Shown here: one piece after another, positions 27,729 to 36,314 of the stretch
Layout: every line of letters starts with the position of its first letter
Position numbering within the stretch: the first letter of the stretch is position 1
From: Dyella marensis
GTDB lineage: Bacteria > Pseudomonadota > Gammaproteobacteria > Xanthomonadales > Rhodanobacteraceae
Length of the DNA: 64,000 bases
Assembly (NCBI RefSeq): GCF_900112865.1
Contig: NZ_FONH01000001.1
Location: forward strand, 62,001 to 126,000
Reading direction: 5' to 3'
Made by a program: the position numbers and the translations under genes
Notes under the pieces: model-generated
The model's database searches: none
Told to the model about the DNA's origin: nothing
The model's input: the letters and a program-made list of their open reading frames with translations, nothing else

Positions 27729-28240
27729 GAGTTCCTTCTCCTCGCACCATTTGCCGCGATCATTTTCAATGACACTGTTAACAGCGTGACGAAAATATGA
27801 AATCGGTAGGCGCCCCATCCTGGATACGCGCGGGGTGCAGCAAATCAATATCCGCCGACGAGATGTGGCTGTCAATCGATACGCCGAATTGAGGAGCCCA
27901 GTAATAAGAGCCTGCAGGTCGCGCCCTACAACCACCGGCGGCCCCACCATTCGCCTGGTATGAAAACACCTGCTCAGGCAGATGTTTTAGCGTCCTGGCC
28001 TGGGCAGGATTCGCCGCCGGGGAAGGCCTGGCACCCCGATAAACACCCGTTTGAAAATGGCGATCAATGCATAGCCGAATGCTGCATGTCCCTGCCTGCC
28101 AGACGGCCCGATCCTTGCTCCACTATCGAACTGCAGCCACCGCACGCCCTTGCCCGCCACAGCGAGGCCTGGCGGCGTGAACGGATGCGCCGGCACCGGC
28201 GAAAACCGACCGAGGTGTGCGGCGGTCGCTTACCGATCGG
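27729..28240. other. Promoter region of the NRPS operon, 512 bases
   Basis: Gap between mbtH (minus) and the end of the amidohydrolase gene (minus), so it should contain the NRPS operon promoter. GC drops near 27755-27800, with A/T-rich stretches and the palindrome listed separately. A 153-residue plus-strand open frame from 27960 runs into the amidohydrolase gene and has no recognisable features; I do not call it a gene. Confidence 0.5.
27775..27784. promoter_or_regulatory. CTGTTAACAG palindrome upstream of mbtH
   Basis: Perfect 10-base palindrome, extendable imperfectly on both sides (CAC...GTG), 47 bases upstream of the mbtH start in the A/T-rich part of the promoter gap. It is a candidate operator for the NRPS operon; no regulator gene for it is recognised in the operon. 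Confidence 0.35.
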
Positions 28241-29746
28241 TCACCGATCAGTAATATCACCCTTCGTCAAAGGCACAAATGCACTCCGCGCAAAGACGCG
28301 ACCACGCTTAACGGTCATCAGCACGGATCGAAGATTCTTCAGGTCTACAAGCGGATTGCGGGCGAGGGCGACCATGTTGGCGAGCTTGCCCGGCTCGATA
28401 CTGCCCATATCGCGTTGCTGACCTGCCGCGCGCGCGCCGATGAGCGTGGCCGATTGCAAAATCGCATCATTCGGCATGCCGGCCTTGGTGGCCAGGGCAG
28501 TGAGTTCGTGAAACACATCCGGCCATTGATCGGTCCAATCGCCGATGAAGTCGGTTCCCGCAGCGATCGGTACACCAGCGCGATAGGCCTGGCCGGTGAT
28601 CTTGCCTCCCACCGCGTCATCGCAACTGCCAGGCGGTAGTGGCGGCATGGTCGTCGAGCTAGCGGTATCTGCGCTGTAGGCCCAAAGCGTGGCATCGAGG
28701 ATCGTGCCATGCCGGACCATTTCCTTGAAAAGACGAGCAAGCGCCGGATGGTCACTACCGCGAAAGGGCGCCAGGTCGACACGCTCATGCGGCTCGTTCC
28801 AGCCAGGGATATGCGCATCGGGCTCGCGGATGAGCAAACAGGCATGCGAGATCGCGTCGACTCCCGCCCCAACCATGTCCGAGGGCTTGGCGGGATAGAG
28901 CGTTGCATGAGCCCAAACCAATAGACCCTGTCGATGCGCTTCGGCCGTGATCCGCGTGACAAGATCGGCAGGGAGATCGGCGTAGAGCTTGATCGCCGTT
29001 GCCCAGGTCCCTTTCGCTTGCGCGACTGCCAATGACAGATCGGAGTCTTTGGTAATGGCCTGCATCCAGGGCAGGTGCCCCGGCGTGCCGCCCATGGAAA
29101 CCTGGCCGGCTCGCTCGTCGGTGAAGAAACTGGGGCCGGCCATCAGCGCGGCATAGTAAATATCAGGAGCGGGTATCTCGTTGACCAGGCTGGCACGAGT
29201 GAGCTCTCCCACCGGTCGAAGATCGTCGGCCATATCGCGAACCGCCGTCACGCCTCCGTACAGATCTCGCCTCAGGATCGCTTCGGCCTGCCGCCTGTTC
29301 GGCGGAGTAGCCAAATGGACGTGCGCGTCAATCATTCCAGGCATCAGAAACCGCCCACGCAGGTCGATCGTTTTTGCCTTGGCACGAACCGCCGGCTCCA
29401 ATTCGGAGTCCGGCAGAACGCGAAGGATTCGCTCACCTTCCACAAGGACATCCATGCCGGGCCGTGCTGGAGCACCTGTGCCATCGATCAGGGTCGCCCC
29501 CTGGAACAGGGTGATGCGCGATTGCGAGGTTTTGTGAGCGGCAGATTCCGCCGCGGGCGCGAGCGCGCACCATAAGATCATGGCCAAAATAATGACCGGA
29601 CGGACCGGAGACAGAATCAAGCGGATCCGCCGATGTGTTTTCGGCAATGCAGAAGTCGGCATTTGGTCCAATGACCGATGCCGGCGGGCGGGCAGGCGAG
29701 ATTTGACAGGCATGATTGATTCGATGCCGCCTTTTTCGTCATCCAT
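28241..29746 (-). CDS. Exported amidohydrolase-superfamily protein
   Basis: 501-residue metal-dependent hydrolase of the imidazolonepropionase/prolidase-like amidohydrolase group. A GAGAGG site precedes the ATG at 29746. The unusually long basic N-terminus leads into a hydrophobic segment (VIILAMILWCALAPAAES), probably a signal peptide or membrane anchor. Metal-site motifs are MPGMIDAHVHL, a candidate carboxylated Lys in AIKLYADL, WAHATL, SHACLL and AAGTDF. The C-terminal composite domain ends GSIEPGKLANMV. The substrate is not deducible; relatives cleave dipeptides, imides or lactones. It lies 13 bases upstream of the LysR gene's end, and both are on the minus strand. Confidence 0.82.
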   Translation of the reverse strand: MDDEKGGIESIMPVKSRLPARRHRSLDQMPTSALPKTHRRIRLILSPVRPVIILAMILWCALAPAAESAAHKTSQSRITLFQGATLIDGTGAPARPGMDVLVEGERILRVLPDSELEPAVRAKAKTIDLRGRFLMPGMIDAHVHLATPPNRRQAEAILRRDLYGGVTAVRDMADDLRPVGELTRASLVNEIPAPDIYYAALMAGPSFFTDERAGQVSMGGTPGHLPWMQAITKDSDLSLAVAQAKGTWATAIKLYADLPADLVTRITAEAHRQGLLVWAHATLYPAKPSDMVGAGVDAISHACLLIREPDAHIPGWNEPHERVDLAPFRGSDHPALARLFKEMVRHGTILDATLWAYSADTASSTTMPPLPPGSCDDAVGGKITGQAYRAGVPIAAGTDFIGDWTDQWPDVFHELTALATKAGMPNDAILQSATLIGARAAGQQRDMGSIEPGKLANMVALARNPLVDLKNLRSVLMTVKRGRVFARSAFVPLTKGDITDR

Positions 29747-29759
29747 GCTGCCTCTCCCG

Positions 29760-30653
29760 TCACGGCGAACTATCAGTCAAGTCACCCGCACGGCCAAAAC
29801 ATTCGATCAACATCTCAGTAAGTACCCGGATCTTTCGTGCAGGGTAATGGCCAGGCGGTCTTATGACGTATATGCCTAACTCGGGTGGCGGATACCGTGT
29901 CATCACCGGCACGAGCGCGCCCGACGCCAGGTGGCTGGTGATCAGGTCCTCGGGTACCCCGGCGATACCCATACCGGCCACAGCCGCGGCGACGAGGGCG
30001 ACGCCATTGTCCGCCTTGAACCTTCCCTGTGGCTTGATCATGACCACCCGGTCGCCGTCCATGACCGGCCAGCTCTCGTTGCCCTGCATTACCGCCTGAT
30101 GGGTAATGAGCTCGTCGGGCGTTTCGGGCGCGCCGTACTTCTCGATGTATTCCGGGCTGGCCACCCATTTTGCGCACATCGGGCCAACACGCCGAGACAG
30201 CAGGTTGGAATCCGGCAGGCGTCCCACCCGGATTGCACAATCGAAGCCCTCGGCGATCAGGTCCACGAACCGATCGGTGTAGCTGATCTGCACATGGAGC
30301 TCAGGATTGCGTTTCGCCAGGTCCGCGAGGACGGAGGTGAAATGGGTGGGGCCGAATGACAGCGGCGCGGCGATGCGAAGGCGTCCGCGCAATTCGCCGG
30401 CAGGCAGGATCGTCTCCTTGGCGATATCGATCTCCGCGCACGCCTTGGCCGCGTGATCGCGGAACGTGAGGCCGGCCTCGGTAAGACCAGCGCCCCGCGT
30501 AGTGCGCGCCAGCAGCTGGATGCCAAGGTCTTCTTCGAGTCGCGCGAGACGCCGGCTGACGATCGACTTGGACACCCCCAGGCGAAGCGCAGCTTGCGTG
30601 ATGCCGCCAGCGTCAGCGACTTCTACGAAGGTCCGTAGTTCTTCGATCTCCAT
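29760..30653 (-). CDS. LysR-family transcriptional regulator
   Basis: 297-residue LysR regulator. The ATG at 30653 (MEIEELRTFVEV) has a GGGGAA site; the longer frame has none. The N-terminal winged helix-turn-helix covers residues about 1-60 (GGITQAALRLGVSKSIVSRRLARLEEDLG). The effector domain then shows RGRLRIAAPLSFG and the DCAIRVG segment of the group often found beside oxidoreductases. It is divergent from the YcaC-like hydrolase gene, the usual target arrangement, with a 147-base shared promoter region. The effector is unknown. Confidence 0.9.
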   Translation of the reverse strand: MEIEELRTFVEVADAGGITQAALRLGVSKSIVSRRLARLEEDLGIQLLARTTRGAGLTEAGLTFRDHAAKACAEIDIAKETILPAGELRGRLRIAAPLSFGPTHFTSVLADLAKRNPELHVQISYTDRFVDLIAEGFDCAIRVGRLPDSNLLSRRVGPMCAKWVASPEYIEKYGAPETPDELITHQAVMQGNESWPVMDGDRVVMIKPQGRFKADNGVALVAAAVAGMGIAGVPEDLITSHLASGALVPVMTRYPPPELGIYVIRPPGHYPARKIRVLTEMLIECFGRAGDLTDSSP

Positions 30654-30737
30654 GCGGTGTTCCCCGATGCGCGACACAGTTGATCTCAGAACGAGGCTAC
30701 CGGATCAAATGCGGCAATGCGAATAATGACCAAGGGC

Positions 30738-30761
30738 GATGCATAAATCAGCCGGCGCATC
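30738..30761. promoter_or_regulatory. Candidate LysR-type binding site
   Basis: GATGC (30738-30742) and GCATC (30757-30761) form a spaced inverted repeat 40 bases upstream of the YcaC-like gene and 85 bases upstream of the divergent LysR start. Position and dyad form fit a LysR site; sequence alone does not prove it. Confidence 0.35.
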
Positions 30762-30800
30762 CGATTACTCATACAGTTCATTGACAGCAAAGGAAACGAC

Positions 30801-31454
30801 ATGACCTTCCGCAATGGCCTCGATTCGCTGCTTCGTCCTGAAGACTCGGTACTTGTCCTGATCGACCATCAGCCCTACCAGCTTGCCAACCTCAATAGCC
30901 ACGATCCGCAAATGGTGGTCAACAACGTGACGGGCCTGGCCAAGGCGGCGAAGGTGTTCAATGTACCGACCATTCTGACCAGCGTGGTCGCAGAGCGCGG
31001 TGGCCTTCTGTTCCCCACGATCACCGATGTGTTTCCCGGCCAGAAAGTCATCGACCGCACTTTCATCAACACCTGGGAAGACAAGGCTGTAGTCGATGCC
31101 GTCAAGGCGACCGGGCGCAAGCAGCTGATCATCGCCGGCCTGTGGACCGAAATCTGCGTAGCGATGCCGGCGATCCAGGCGCTCGGCGAAGGCTGGGATG
31201 TCACCGTAGTCACCGACGCATCGGGCGGTACGTCGCTCGAAGCGCACCAGGTAGGCGTGCAGCGCATGATCGCCGCCGGCGCGAACGTGATGACGTGGGT
31301 GGCCGTTGCGGCCGAATGGCAGCGCGACTGGGCCAGGTCCGAGTCCGCCGAAAAACTGAACATGGTGATCGGCCCACACTCCGCCGGCAGCGGCATCGCG
31401 TATTTCTGGGAGCAGCAATTGCTTCAAACGTCAAAGGCTGCGGGCAGGCAGTGA
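30801..31454 (+). CDS. YcaC-like isochorismatase-family hydrolase
   Basis: 217-residue cysteine hydrolase of the isochorismatase superfamily. It has the YcaC pattern: LIDHQPYQLAN with the catalytic Asp, NTWEDKAVVDAVKATGRKQLIIAGLWTEICV with the nucleophile Cys, and VVTDASGGTS. A good AAAGGAAA site precedes the ATG. It is divergent from the LysR gene that probably controls it. YcaC homologues are octameric hydrolases with poorly defined substrates. A downstream hairpin at 31632-31656 may end the transcript. Confidence 0.88.
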   Translation: MTFRNGLDSLLRPEDSVLVLIDHQPYQLANLNSHDPQMVVNNVTGLAKAAKVFNVPTILTSVVAERGGLLFPTITDVFPGQKVIDRTFINTWEDKAVVDAVKATGRKQLIIAGLWTEICVAMPAIQALGEGWDVTVVTDASGGTSLEAHQVGVQRMIAAGANVMTWVAVAAEWQRDWARSESAEKLNMVIGPHSAGSGIAYFWEQQLLQTSKAAGRQ

Positions 31455-31631
31455 CCCGGACGGGTGACGAGCCGAAGACGATAAGCGCCGTCATGAAGGA
31501 CAGTGCCCACCAGGGCCAGCCGCCCTCTGACGCCAGCGGGCCCTCTCTTCATCGTCAACTCGATATGTGCCGCAAGCTCCGCGCGTAGCTGCGGAAACTG
31601 CAGCATGATGATCTAGGGCAAGTCGAAAAGG

Positions 31632-31656
31632 ACGGCGGCGAAATTCGCCGCCGTCA
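31632..31656 (-). terminator. Intrinsic terminator of the hsp20 gene
   Basis: Ten-base GC-rich stem (GACGGCGGCG with CGCCGCCGTC, AAATT loop). Read on the minus strand it is followed by CCTTTTC. It lies 38 bases beyond the hsp20 stop and may also stop read-through from the convergent YcaC-like gene. Confidence 0.6.
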
Positions 31657-31693
31657 ATCTCGTGATCAGGGAAAATCGAGAGAAAAAGCAGCG

Positions 31694-32167
31694 TCAAGCC
31701 GCCTGTCTTTGCAACAGGCGTGCTTCGGAGGGTGCCTTTTCGGCGCCACCGATAGGAATGGTTCGTGGCTTGAGCGCTTCGGGTAGTTCGCGTTTAAGAT
31801 CGATGACGAGCAGTCCGTCATGAAGCTCTGCTCGCGCGACGAGCATGTGTTCGGCCAGCTCGAATCGTCGGGTGAACGGGCGGTTGGCGATGCCGCGATG
31901 CAGAATTTCGCCGACATGGTCGGTTTTCCGCTCGCCAGTGACGGTAAGCAGGTTGTTCTGCACCTCGATCCGTAGATCGTCACGCGAGAACCCGGCGAGG
32001 GCCATCACGATGCGGTATTGGTCCTCACCGATCTTGACAGAATCGAAGGGCGGCCAATTGTCCGGCTGCGGCGTGCGAGCAGCCGATTCGAGCAGGTCAA
32101 AGACCCGGTCAAAGCCAATGCTGGAACGGTGAAGAGGGGAGAAATCAAGCACAGTGCGCATTGCCAT
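31694..32167 (-). CDS. Hsp20/alpha-crystallin small heat shock protein
   Basis: 157-residue ATP-independent holdase chaperone of the IbpA type. The alpha-crystallin domain runs from about PPFDSVKIGEDQYRIVMALAGF to LHDGLLVIDLKRELPEALKPR, and the C-terminal extension carries an I-x-I-type motif (TIPIGG). The AGAGGA site precedes the ATG by seven bases. The leader contains a possible thermosensing fold (see separate entry). Transcription ends at the hairpin at 31632-31656. Confidence 0.93.
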   Translation of the reverse strand: MAMRTVLDFSPLHRSSIGFDRVFDLLESAARTPQPDNWPPFDSVKIGEDQYRIVMALAGFSRDDLRIEVQNNLLTVTGERKTDHVGEILHRGIANRPFTRRFELAEHMLVARAELHDGLLVIDLKRELPEALKPRTIPIGGAEKAPSEARLLQRQAA

Positions 32168-32539
32168 ATCCTCTTGGAAGCAACATGGAAGTGAGGACTG
32201 TTACCGCGTCGCTGGACGCGGTGTCCGCTGACCCCGTAGCGATCAGCGGGCAGAAAGATAATCATCCGCCGCACTCCTGCAAGATGCAAAATGATGGCCA
32301 TTTAGCTATTGTTTTGAAATGTGCGTGCCCTGTGGAAATCACCATGGCGCCCTCCCATTGAGAAGCACTGGTGTCGTGACCGGACGGTTCGTCATCCAGC
32401 GTGGCAAGCACAAGACTCGCGCGACAAGGCTGCCGCAGTCGGCCCTGCAGCTGACAGATCTTTCCTCGACGGAAAACTCTCTGCCGTTTCCGTGATAGGG
32501 GATTGATCCGTGCGGGCAAGTTGCTGGGGGCAGGGCAAA
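32168..32539. other. Leader and promoter region between hsp20 and the deacetylase gene
   Basis: 372-base divergent gap. On the minus strand, TTGCT (complement of 32179-32183) lies just upstream of the hsp20 ribosome site AGAGGA (complement of 32169-32174), the pairing arrangement of ROSE-type RNA thermometers. Further up, CCGCTGA (32225-32231) and TCAGCGG (32243-32249) form an inverted repeat. No additional gene is convincing. Confidence 0.35.
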
Positions 32540-33328
32540 ATGTTGGGGATAGCGATGAGAACCGGACCGGTTTTGTTGATGATCGCCATGATGACCAACC
32601 AGGCCGTCGCCGGACCTTGGCCAGGCGGCAAGAGAGCGGCCGTGGTGCTGACCTATGACGACACGCTCGTCTCGCAGCTCGACATCGCGATTCCGGCGCT
32701 CGATGCCGTTGGCCTCAAAGGAACCTTCTTCCTGATCGGCAGCAAGATCACCCCGGACCAGATCGCGCGCTGGCGGGCTGCCGCCGCCGAAGGCCATGAA
32801 CTCGGCAACCACACCATTCGCCACGCCTGTCCACAGGCCAACTATCCACCCGCGAAAAAAATCGACACCAGCGAAACCTACGATGTCGACACCATGCTGA
32901 CAGAGATCCGCACGATGAACACGATGCTGACGGCGATCGACGGCAAGCAGCAGCACAGCTATGCCACGCCCTGTGGCCAGCACCGGGCCGGAGGCGTCGA
33001 TTACCTTCCGGCGCTGCGCGCCAGCGGACTGACACGCCACACCCGTGCCGCGGACCCCTCGGAGCGCCCTCTCGATCCAATGGATGTGCCGAGTCGTTTT
33101 TTCCCCTCGAACGCGACCGGCGCCGACCTGATCGCCGCAGTCCAAGATGCCGAGCGCAAGGGCGAGATGATCGTGCTCGGCTTCCACGGTGTGGGCGGCG
33201 ATTACCTCTCAGTGTCCGCAGAAGCTCACGCCAAGCTCCTTGCCTATCTCAAAGCCCATTCCGACACGATTTGGGTTGCGCCGTTCTCGACCGTGATCGA
33301 TTACGCCACCAGCCACCCGGGCCATTGA
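32540..33328 (+). CDS. Exported polysaccharide deacetylase (CE4)
   Basis: 262-residue carbohydrate esterase family 4 (NodB) protein that removes N- or O-acetyl groups from glycans such as chitooligosaccharides or peptidoglycan. A hydrophobic N-terminus (GPVLLMIAMMTNQAVAGPW) looks like a signal peptide. Motif 1 is VVLTYDDT, with the Asp pair for base and metal; motif 2 is HELGNHTIRH, with the metal His residues; GFHGVGG gives a late motif. The ATG at 32540 is chosen; a GTG at 32510 and an ATG at 32555 are alternatives. A hairpin follows the stop by a few bases. The target glycan is not deducible. Confidence 0.87.
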   Translation: MLGIAMRTGPVLLMIAMMTNQAVAGPWPGGKRAAVVLTYDDTLVSQLDIAIPALDAVGLKGTFFLIGSKITPDQIARWRAAAAEGHELGNHTIRHACPQANYPPAKKIDTSETYDVDTMLTEIRTMNTMLTAIDGKQQHSYATPCGQHRAGGVDYLPALRASGLTRHTRAADPSERPLDPMDVPSRFFPSNATGADLIAAVQDAERKGEMIVLGFHGVGGDYLSVSAEAHAKLLAYLKAHSDTIWVAPFSTVIDYATSHPGH

Positions 33329-33331
33329 CGA

Positions 33332-33354
33332 CCGGGGCTGATCACGAGCCCCGG
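33332..33354 (+). terminator. Hairpin after the deacetylase gene
   Basis: CCGGGGCT and AGCCCCGG form an 8-base perfect stem with a 7-base loop, three bases after the stop codon. No T-run follows, so termination is likely but not certain. Confidence 0.45.
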
Positions 33355-33416
33355 CGCAAACATCCGGGGTTCGGTTAGCTGACTGCCCGGTCGTTGAGTG
33401 CGACAAATCTTTCTTG

Positions 33417-33438
33417 TAGCGATTAGGTCAAGTTATCG
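33417..33438. repeat. TAGCGATTAGG-N4-GTTATCG repeat, copy 1
   Basis: Constant blocks TAGCGATTAGG and GTTATCG separated by TCAA. A second copy with the same blocks and a different 4-base spacer is at 36293-36314. The element can fold as CGATTA pairing with TTATCG. Confidence 0.5.
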
Positions 33439-33694
33439 GAGGTGGAGCGAGTATTCGCTGCCGAGGTCTTCCGGCTGGGAGGTGAGACGGAACCCGCCAG
33501 TTCGCCAGCAGTGAACTTCGTGACTATCCGAAGCCCCTTCAAATGCCGAATACTGGCCGGCAGCTCCGTAGGGCTAAGATGCGCATGGCGGCGCCATCAG
33601 CGGCTGCCAAGAGTGCCAACGGTTCCATATCAGGGAAGATGTCGATACACACACCCTGCCATGGGAATGAAGTGACCAGGTCAAGGAGGGGGCC

Positions 33695-35200
33695 ATGGAA
33701 AGCGTTACTCATGTTGTCCGCATCGCATCGCGGTTCGCGGCCGTTCTAGGTGTGCTACTTGCACTTCCAGCGTCGGCTCAAACGACTTTTGTACCACCCT
33801 TGAAAGCTGCACGGTCGACGCCTGCAACGCGGGTTGACCAACTTTATTATTTGCAGCCGCACAATACCTACATGCATGGCAAGGATTTCAGCGGATGGCT
33901 CAATGCGGGCTATCGCGCGGTCGAAATCGACGTGATTGATCGCGGCAATTGGGAAAACGAAGCTGCCGGCCCGTATGTGGCCCATGACTTGAATCCCATG
34001 AAAGCCAATTGCGGAACCGCCCAGCAAACCCGTTTGAAAGATTGCCTGGATGTGATCCTTGCCTGGAAGGCAAGCCATCCAGGCGATACCACGCCGCTGC
34101 TTGTTTTTGTGGACATGAAAGCCAGCTGGGATCCAGCCAGCGCATGGAAGAGCGACGAAGTCGGCATGCTGGATGAGTACATCAGCAAGGCGATTCCAGC
34201 GCAGAATCGCTACACCTATGCCGAACTCATGAGTTACATCAACAGTGCACCTGGCGCCTCGCCTCGTTTGAAACTGAAAAACCGCGGCTGGCCCGCCATC
34301 GGTTCGCTCGGCAACAAGATCATCGTGCTGCTGACTGGTGGGCACATAGGATCCGTCAACCAGAATATGAACGGCGGGCGTAAGTGGCTTTCGGATCGCG
34401 GCAAAAGTCAGAACACGTTTTTCTGTCCGGATGTCGATGCCGGCGACCCCGGGGAGATTACGACCCAGATCGACGGCATGAGTGCTTCTGACTCCGGTTA
34501 TTTCTTCTGCGCCAATGTGAAGGCCGGCGACCACGATGAGCAGGTACTCAATCGTTCGGCCGAATATCGCCAGTTGTTACACCTATGGGGAAGCTCCGGC
34601 GATTTCACCAACAAGGACTACGCCTACGCCTATATCGGTGTCGCCCAAGGCGTGGGGGCATTGGGCATCGACGTAAGCGAGAGCCTGTCCAGCACGACTT
34701 ATTACCGGCCCGATTGGATCGGCAGCATTCCTTATGTGGGGATCCGGCGCAGCCTGCCTGGCTACTTCATGATGCCCACCTTGACCAGTCAGCAAAGGGG
34801 TTGCATCGATGTGGAAGGCGGCTCATATGGGAACGGCAAATCCATCGTCCAGTGGACTTGCAACAACGGTGCCGGTAACCAGCAGTTTGTGTATACCGCC
34901 GAAGGGCAGCTAAGGCCAAAGGGCAACAACAAATATTGCCTGGACATCAAAGGCGGTACGGCGGGACAAAACAAGGAGATGAACTTGTGGGACTGCGATG
35001 GGGGTCGCTCCGAAAAATGGTACATCACCCCCGACGGCCTGATGGCGAATCGCGACCAGGATCGGAGATTTTGCATGGACGTGTACGGAAACTCGCCAGC
35101 CAATGGCACCCGCATGAAGCTGTGGCCGTGCGACAAGAATGACACCGCCCAGAGACTCGTTTTCCGGCAGGTACCCGACTGGTATCCCACCGGTTTCTGA
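33695..35200 (+). CDS. Secreted PI-PLC-like phosphodiesterase with ricin-type lectin domain
   Basis: 501 residues with an AAGGAGG site before the ATG. A signal peptide ends near LALPASAQ. Residues about 40-350 are a phosphatidylinositol-specific phospholipase C X-like domain: HNTYMHG with the first catalytic His, GYRAVEIDVIDRG, VAHDLNP with the second His, and LLVFVDMKA. Residues about 360-495 form a ricin-B beta-trefoil with repeated Q-x-W-type units (CIDVEGG, IVQWTCN, CLDIKGG, MNLWDCD, MKLWPCD). The lectin part should bind galactose-like or other glycans. Such proteins cleave glycerophosphodiester linkages outside the cell; a bacterial Ca-dependent PI-PLC activity is likely, but the lipid target is unknown. 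Confidence 0.85.
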   Translation: MESVTHVVRIASRFAAVLGVLLALPASAQTTFVPPLKAARSTPATRVDQLYYLQPHNTYMHGKDFSGWLNAGYRAVEIDVIDRGNWENEAAGPYVAHDLNPMKANCGTAQQTRLKDCLDVILAWKASHPGDTTPLLVFVDMKASWDPASAWKSDEVGMLDEYISKAIPAQNRYTYAELMSYINSAPGASPRLKLKNRGWPAIGSLGNKIIVLLTGGHIGSVNQNMNGGRKWLSDRGKSQNTFFCPDVDAGDPGEITTQIDGMSASDSGYFFCANVKAGDHDEQVLNRSAEYRQLLHLWGSSGDFTNKDYAYAYIGVAQGVGALGIDVSESLSSTTYYRPDWIGSIPYVGIRRSLPGYFMMPTLTSQQRGCIDVEGGSYGNGKSIVQWTCNNGAGNQQFVYTAEGQLRPKGNNKYCLDIKGGTAGQNKEMNLWDCDGGRSEKWYITPDGLMANRDQDRRFCMDVYGNSPANGTRMKLWPCDKNDTAQRLVFRQVPDWYPTGF

Positions 35201-35389
35201 AGGGCACAATATCCCTTGCTCAGGCAGATTTCATGGCTTGAGGTCGCGGATGACGGGCGAGGGAGCGGGCCGGTTCTATAACGAGTGGCTGATTGCGGGC
35301 CAGATGGTTTGTCGAGAAAGCTCCGGCGAGCAGGTGGGCGCAGGCAGCGTCCAACGGAAACCAGGCCGGTTCCAGCACAGGGAGCAATG

Positions 35390-36229
35390 ATGGCCAGTCA
35401 GCTTGGGCGACACCGAGGGGCGGCGTCGCTGCTTTTCCTCGCTTTGTTGGTCGCGATCGGGATTTTCGGCAAGCCGGCGCGTTATTCCACCGCGGTATCG
35501 GCCGCGCTCACCCTGGGCCAGTTGCTATTGATGGGCGGAGCGGCGTTGGCCCTGATCCTGCCGGCTTGGCGTTCCGGCGACGAGCACCGGCGCGCGGTGG
35601 CGATCGCCGGAGCGTTGCTGATCCTGCCGTGGGCGCTGCTTACGCTGATGCCGGGTTATGGTCCACCGTTCGCCGCCAACCTCGCGATGAATCATGTGCG
35701 GTTCGTCATCCTGTTCGTCTCCACCGCCTTCCTCGGCGCGGGCTTGTTATTGCTCAAGGAGCCGCTCGCACATGGCGACACCGGAGACCGGCTGCTCGCC
35801 CCACTGGGTCAGGCCAGCGGCCTGCTCGCCGTGGGCGGCCAGCTCGTCTGGGCGGCCATCCTGATCGGTTGGACCATGTCGGCGGCGCGTGACCTGGCGC
35901 AGTATCGATCCTTGGATGGCACGCCATTAGCCAATGCCTCGGACGTGCTGCTCTTCTTCGCCGGACTGATGACGTACATGGCGACAGCCTTCTATGCGCT
36001 GTCTTTCATGCGGCAGGGCTGGCTTTCCCGAGGAGCCGCGTGGGTCATGGCGATCATCGCCGCGATCGCCATCGTGGGGCTGGTGACTCGCGGCCTGCAG
36101 TATCCCGATCTCTCGGAACGGTGGTTCACCATGCCGGGGATGATCGTGGGCATTCCGGCGATACCGTGGGTGATGCCATATGTGCTGGGGGTGGTGGCGT
36201 TGGTGCGGGCGGGGAGGGGCCGAGAATAA
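35390..36229 (+). CDS. Integral membrane protein of unknown function
   Basis: 279 residues with about seven or eight hydrophobic segments (for example SLLFLALLVAIGIFG, LGQLLLMGGAALALILPAW, FVILFVSTAFLGAGLLLL, GAAWVMAIIAAIAIVGLV). There are no known catalytic or transport motifs that I recognise. ATGs at 35387 and 35390 are adjacent; the GGGAG site spacing favours the second. It stands alone between the PI-PLC-like gene and the DUF2238 gene, which it faces convergently. Confidence 0.7.
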   Translation: MASQLGRHRGAASLLFLALLVAIGIFGKPARYSTAVSAALTLGQLLLMGGAALALILPAWRSGDEHRRAVAIAGALLILPWALLTLMPGYGPPFAANLAMNHVRFVILFVSTAFLGAGLLLLKEPLAHGDTGDRLLAPLGQASGLLAVGGQLVWAAILIGWTMSAARDLAQYRSLDGTPLANASDVLLFFAGLMTYMATAFYALSFMRQGWLSRGAAWVMAIIAAIAIVGLVTRGLQYPDLSERWFTMPGMIVGIPAIPWVMPYVLGVVALVRAGRGRE

Positions 36230-36292
36230 AATCGGCTTCGCTTTGAACTTCTTGCCCAGATACTCCGGAGCGACGCCAACCGTGACTTGCGA

Positions 36293-36314
36293 TAGCGATT
36301 AGGCTGCGTTATCG
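36293..36314. repeat. TAGCGATTAGG-N4-GTTATCG repeat, copy 2
   Basis: Same constant blocks as the copy at 33417-33438, with CTGC as spacer. Here flanking GCGATA and TATCGC lengthen the potential hairpin. It overlaps the last codons of the DUF2238 gene and lies between convergent genes. Confidence 0.5.

Larger units (their letters stand above)
33329..33694. other. Intergenic region, 366 bases
   Basis: Holds the deacetylase hairpin, one copy of the TAGCGATTAGG-type repeat (33417-33438) and presumably the promoter of the PI-PLC-like gene. Short open frames here lack ribosome sites and recognisable sequence. Confidence 0.45.

Noticed and set aside
27752-27772. TCATTTTCAATGA dyad upstream of mbtH as a Fur box
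   Set aside because: Only five-base arms match, the A/T pattern of a Fur 19-mer is poor, and no siderophore receptor or transporter is linked to the operon.
28235-28249. GATCGGT-C-ACCGATC palindrome at the end of the amidohydrolase gene
   Set aside because: It overlaps the stop codon, is far from any start, and has no terminator tail; probably chance in coding sequence.
27960-28421. 153-codon plus-strand open frame upstream of mbtH
   Set aside because: Runs into the 3' end of the amidohydrolase gene, has no family resemblance and no good ribosome site.
35201-35230. AAGGG...CCCTT hairpin after the PI-PLC-like gene as a terminator
   Set aside because: The stem is only five bases and no T-run follows, too weak to report as a feature.
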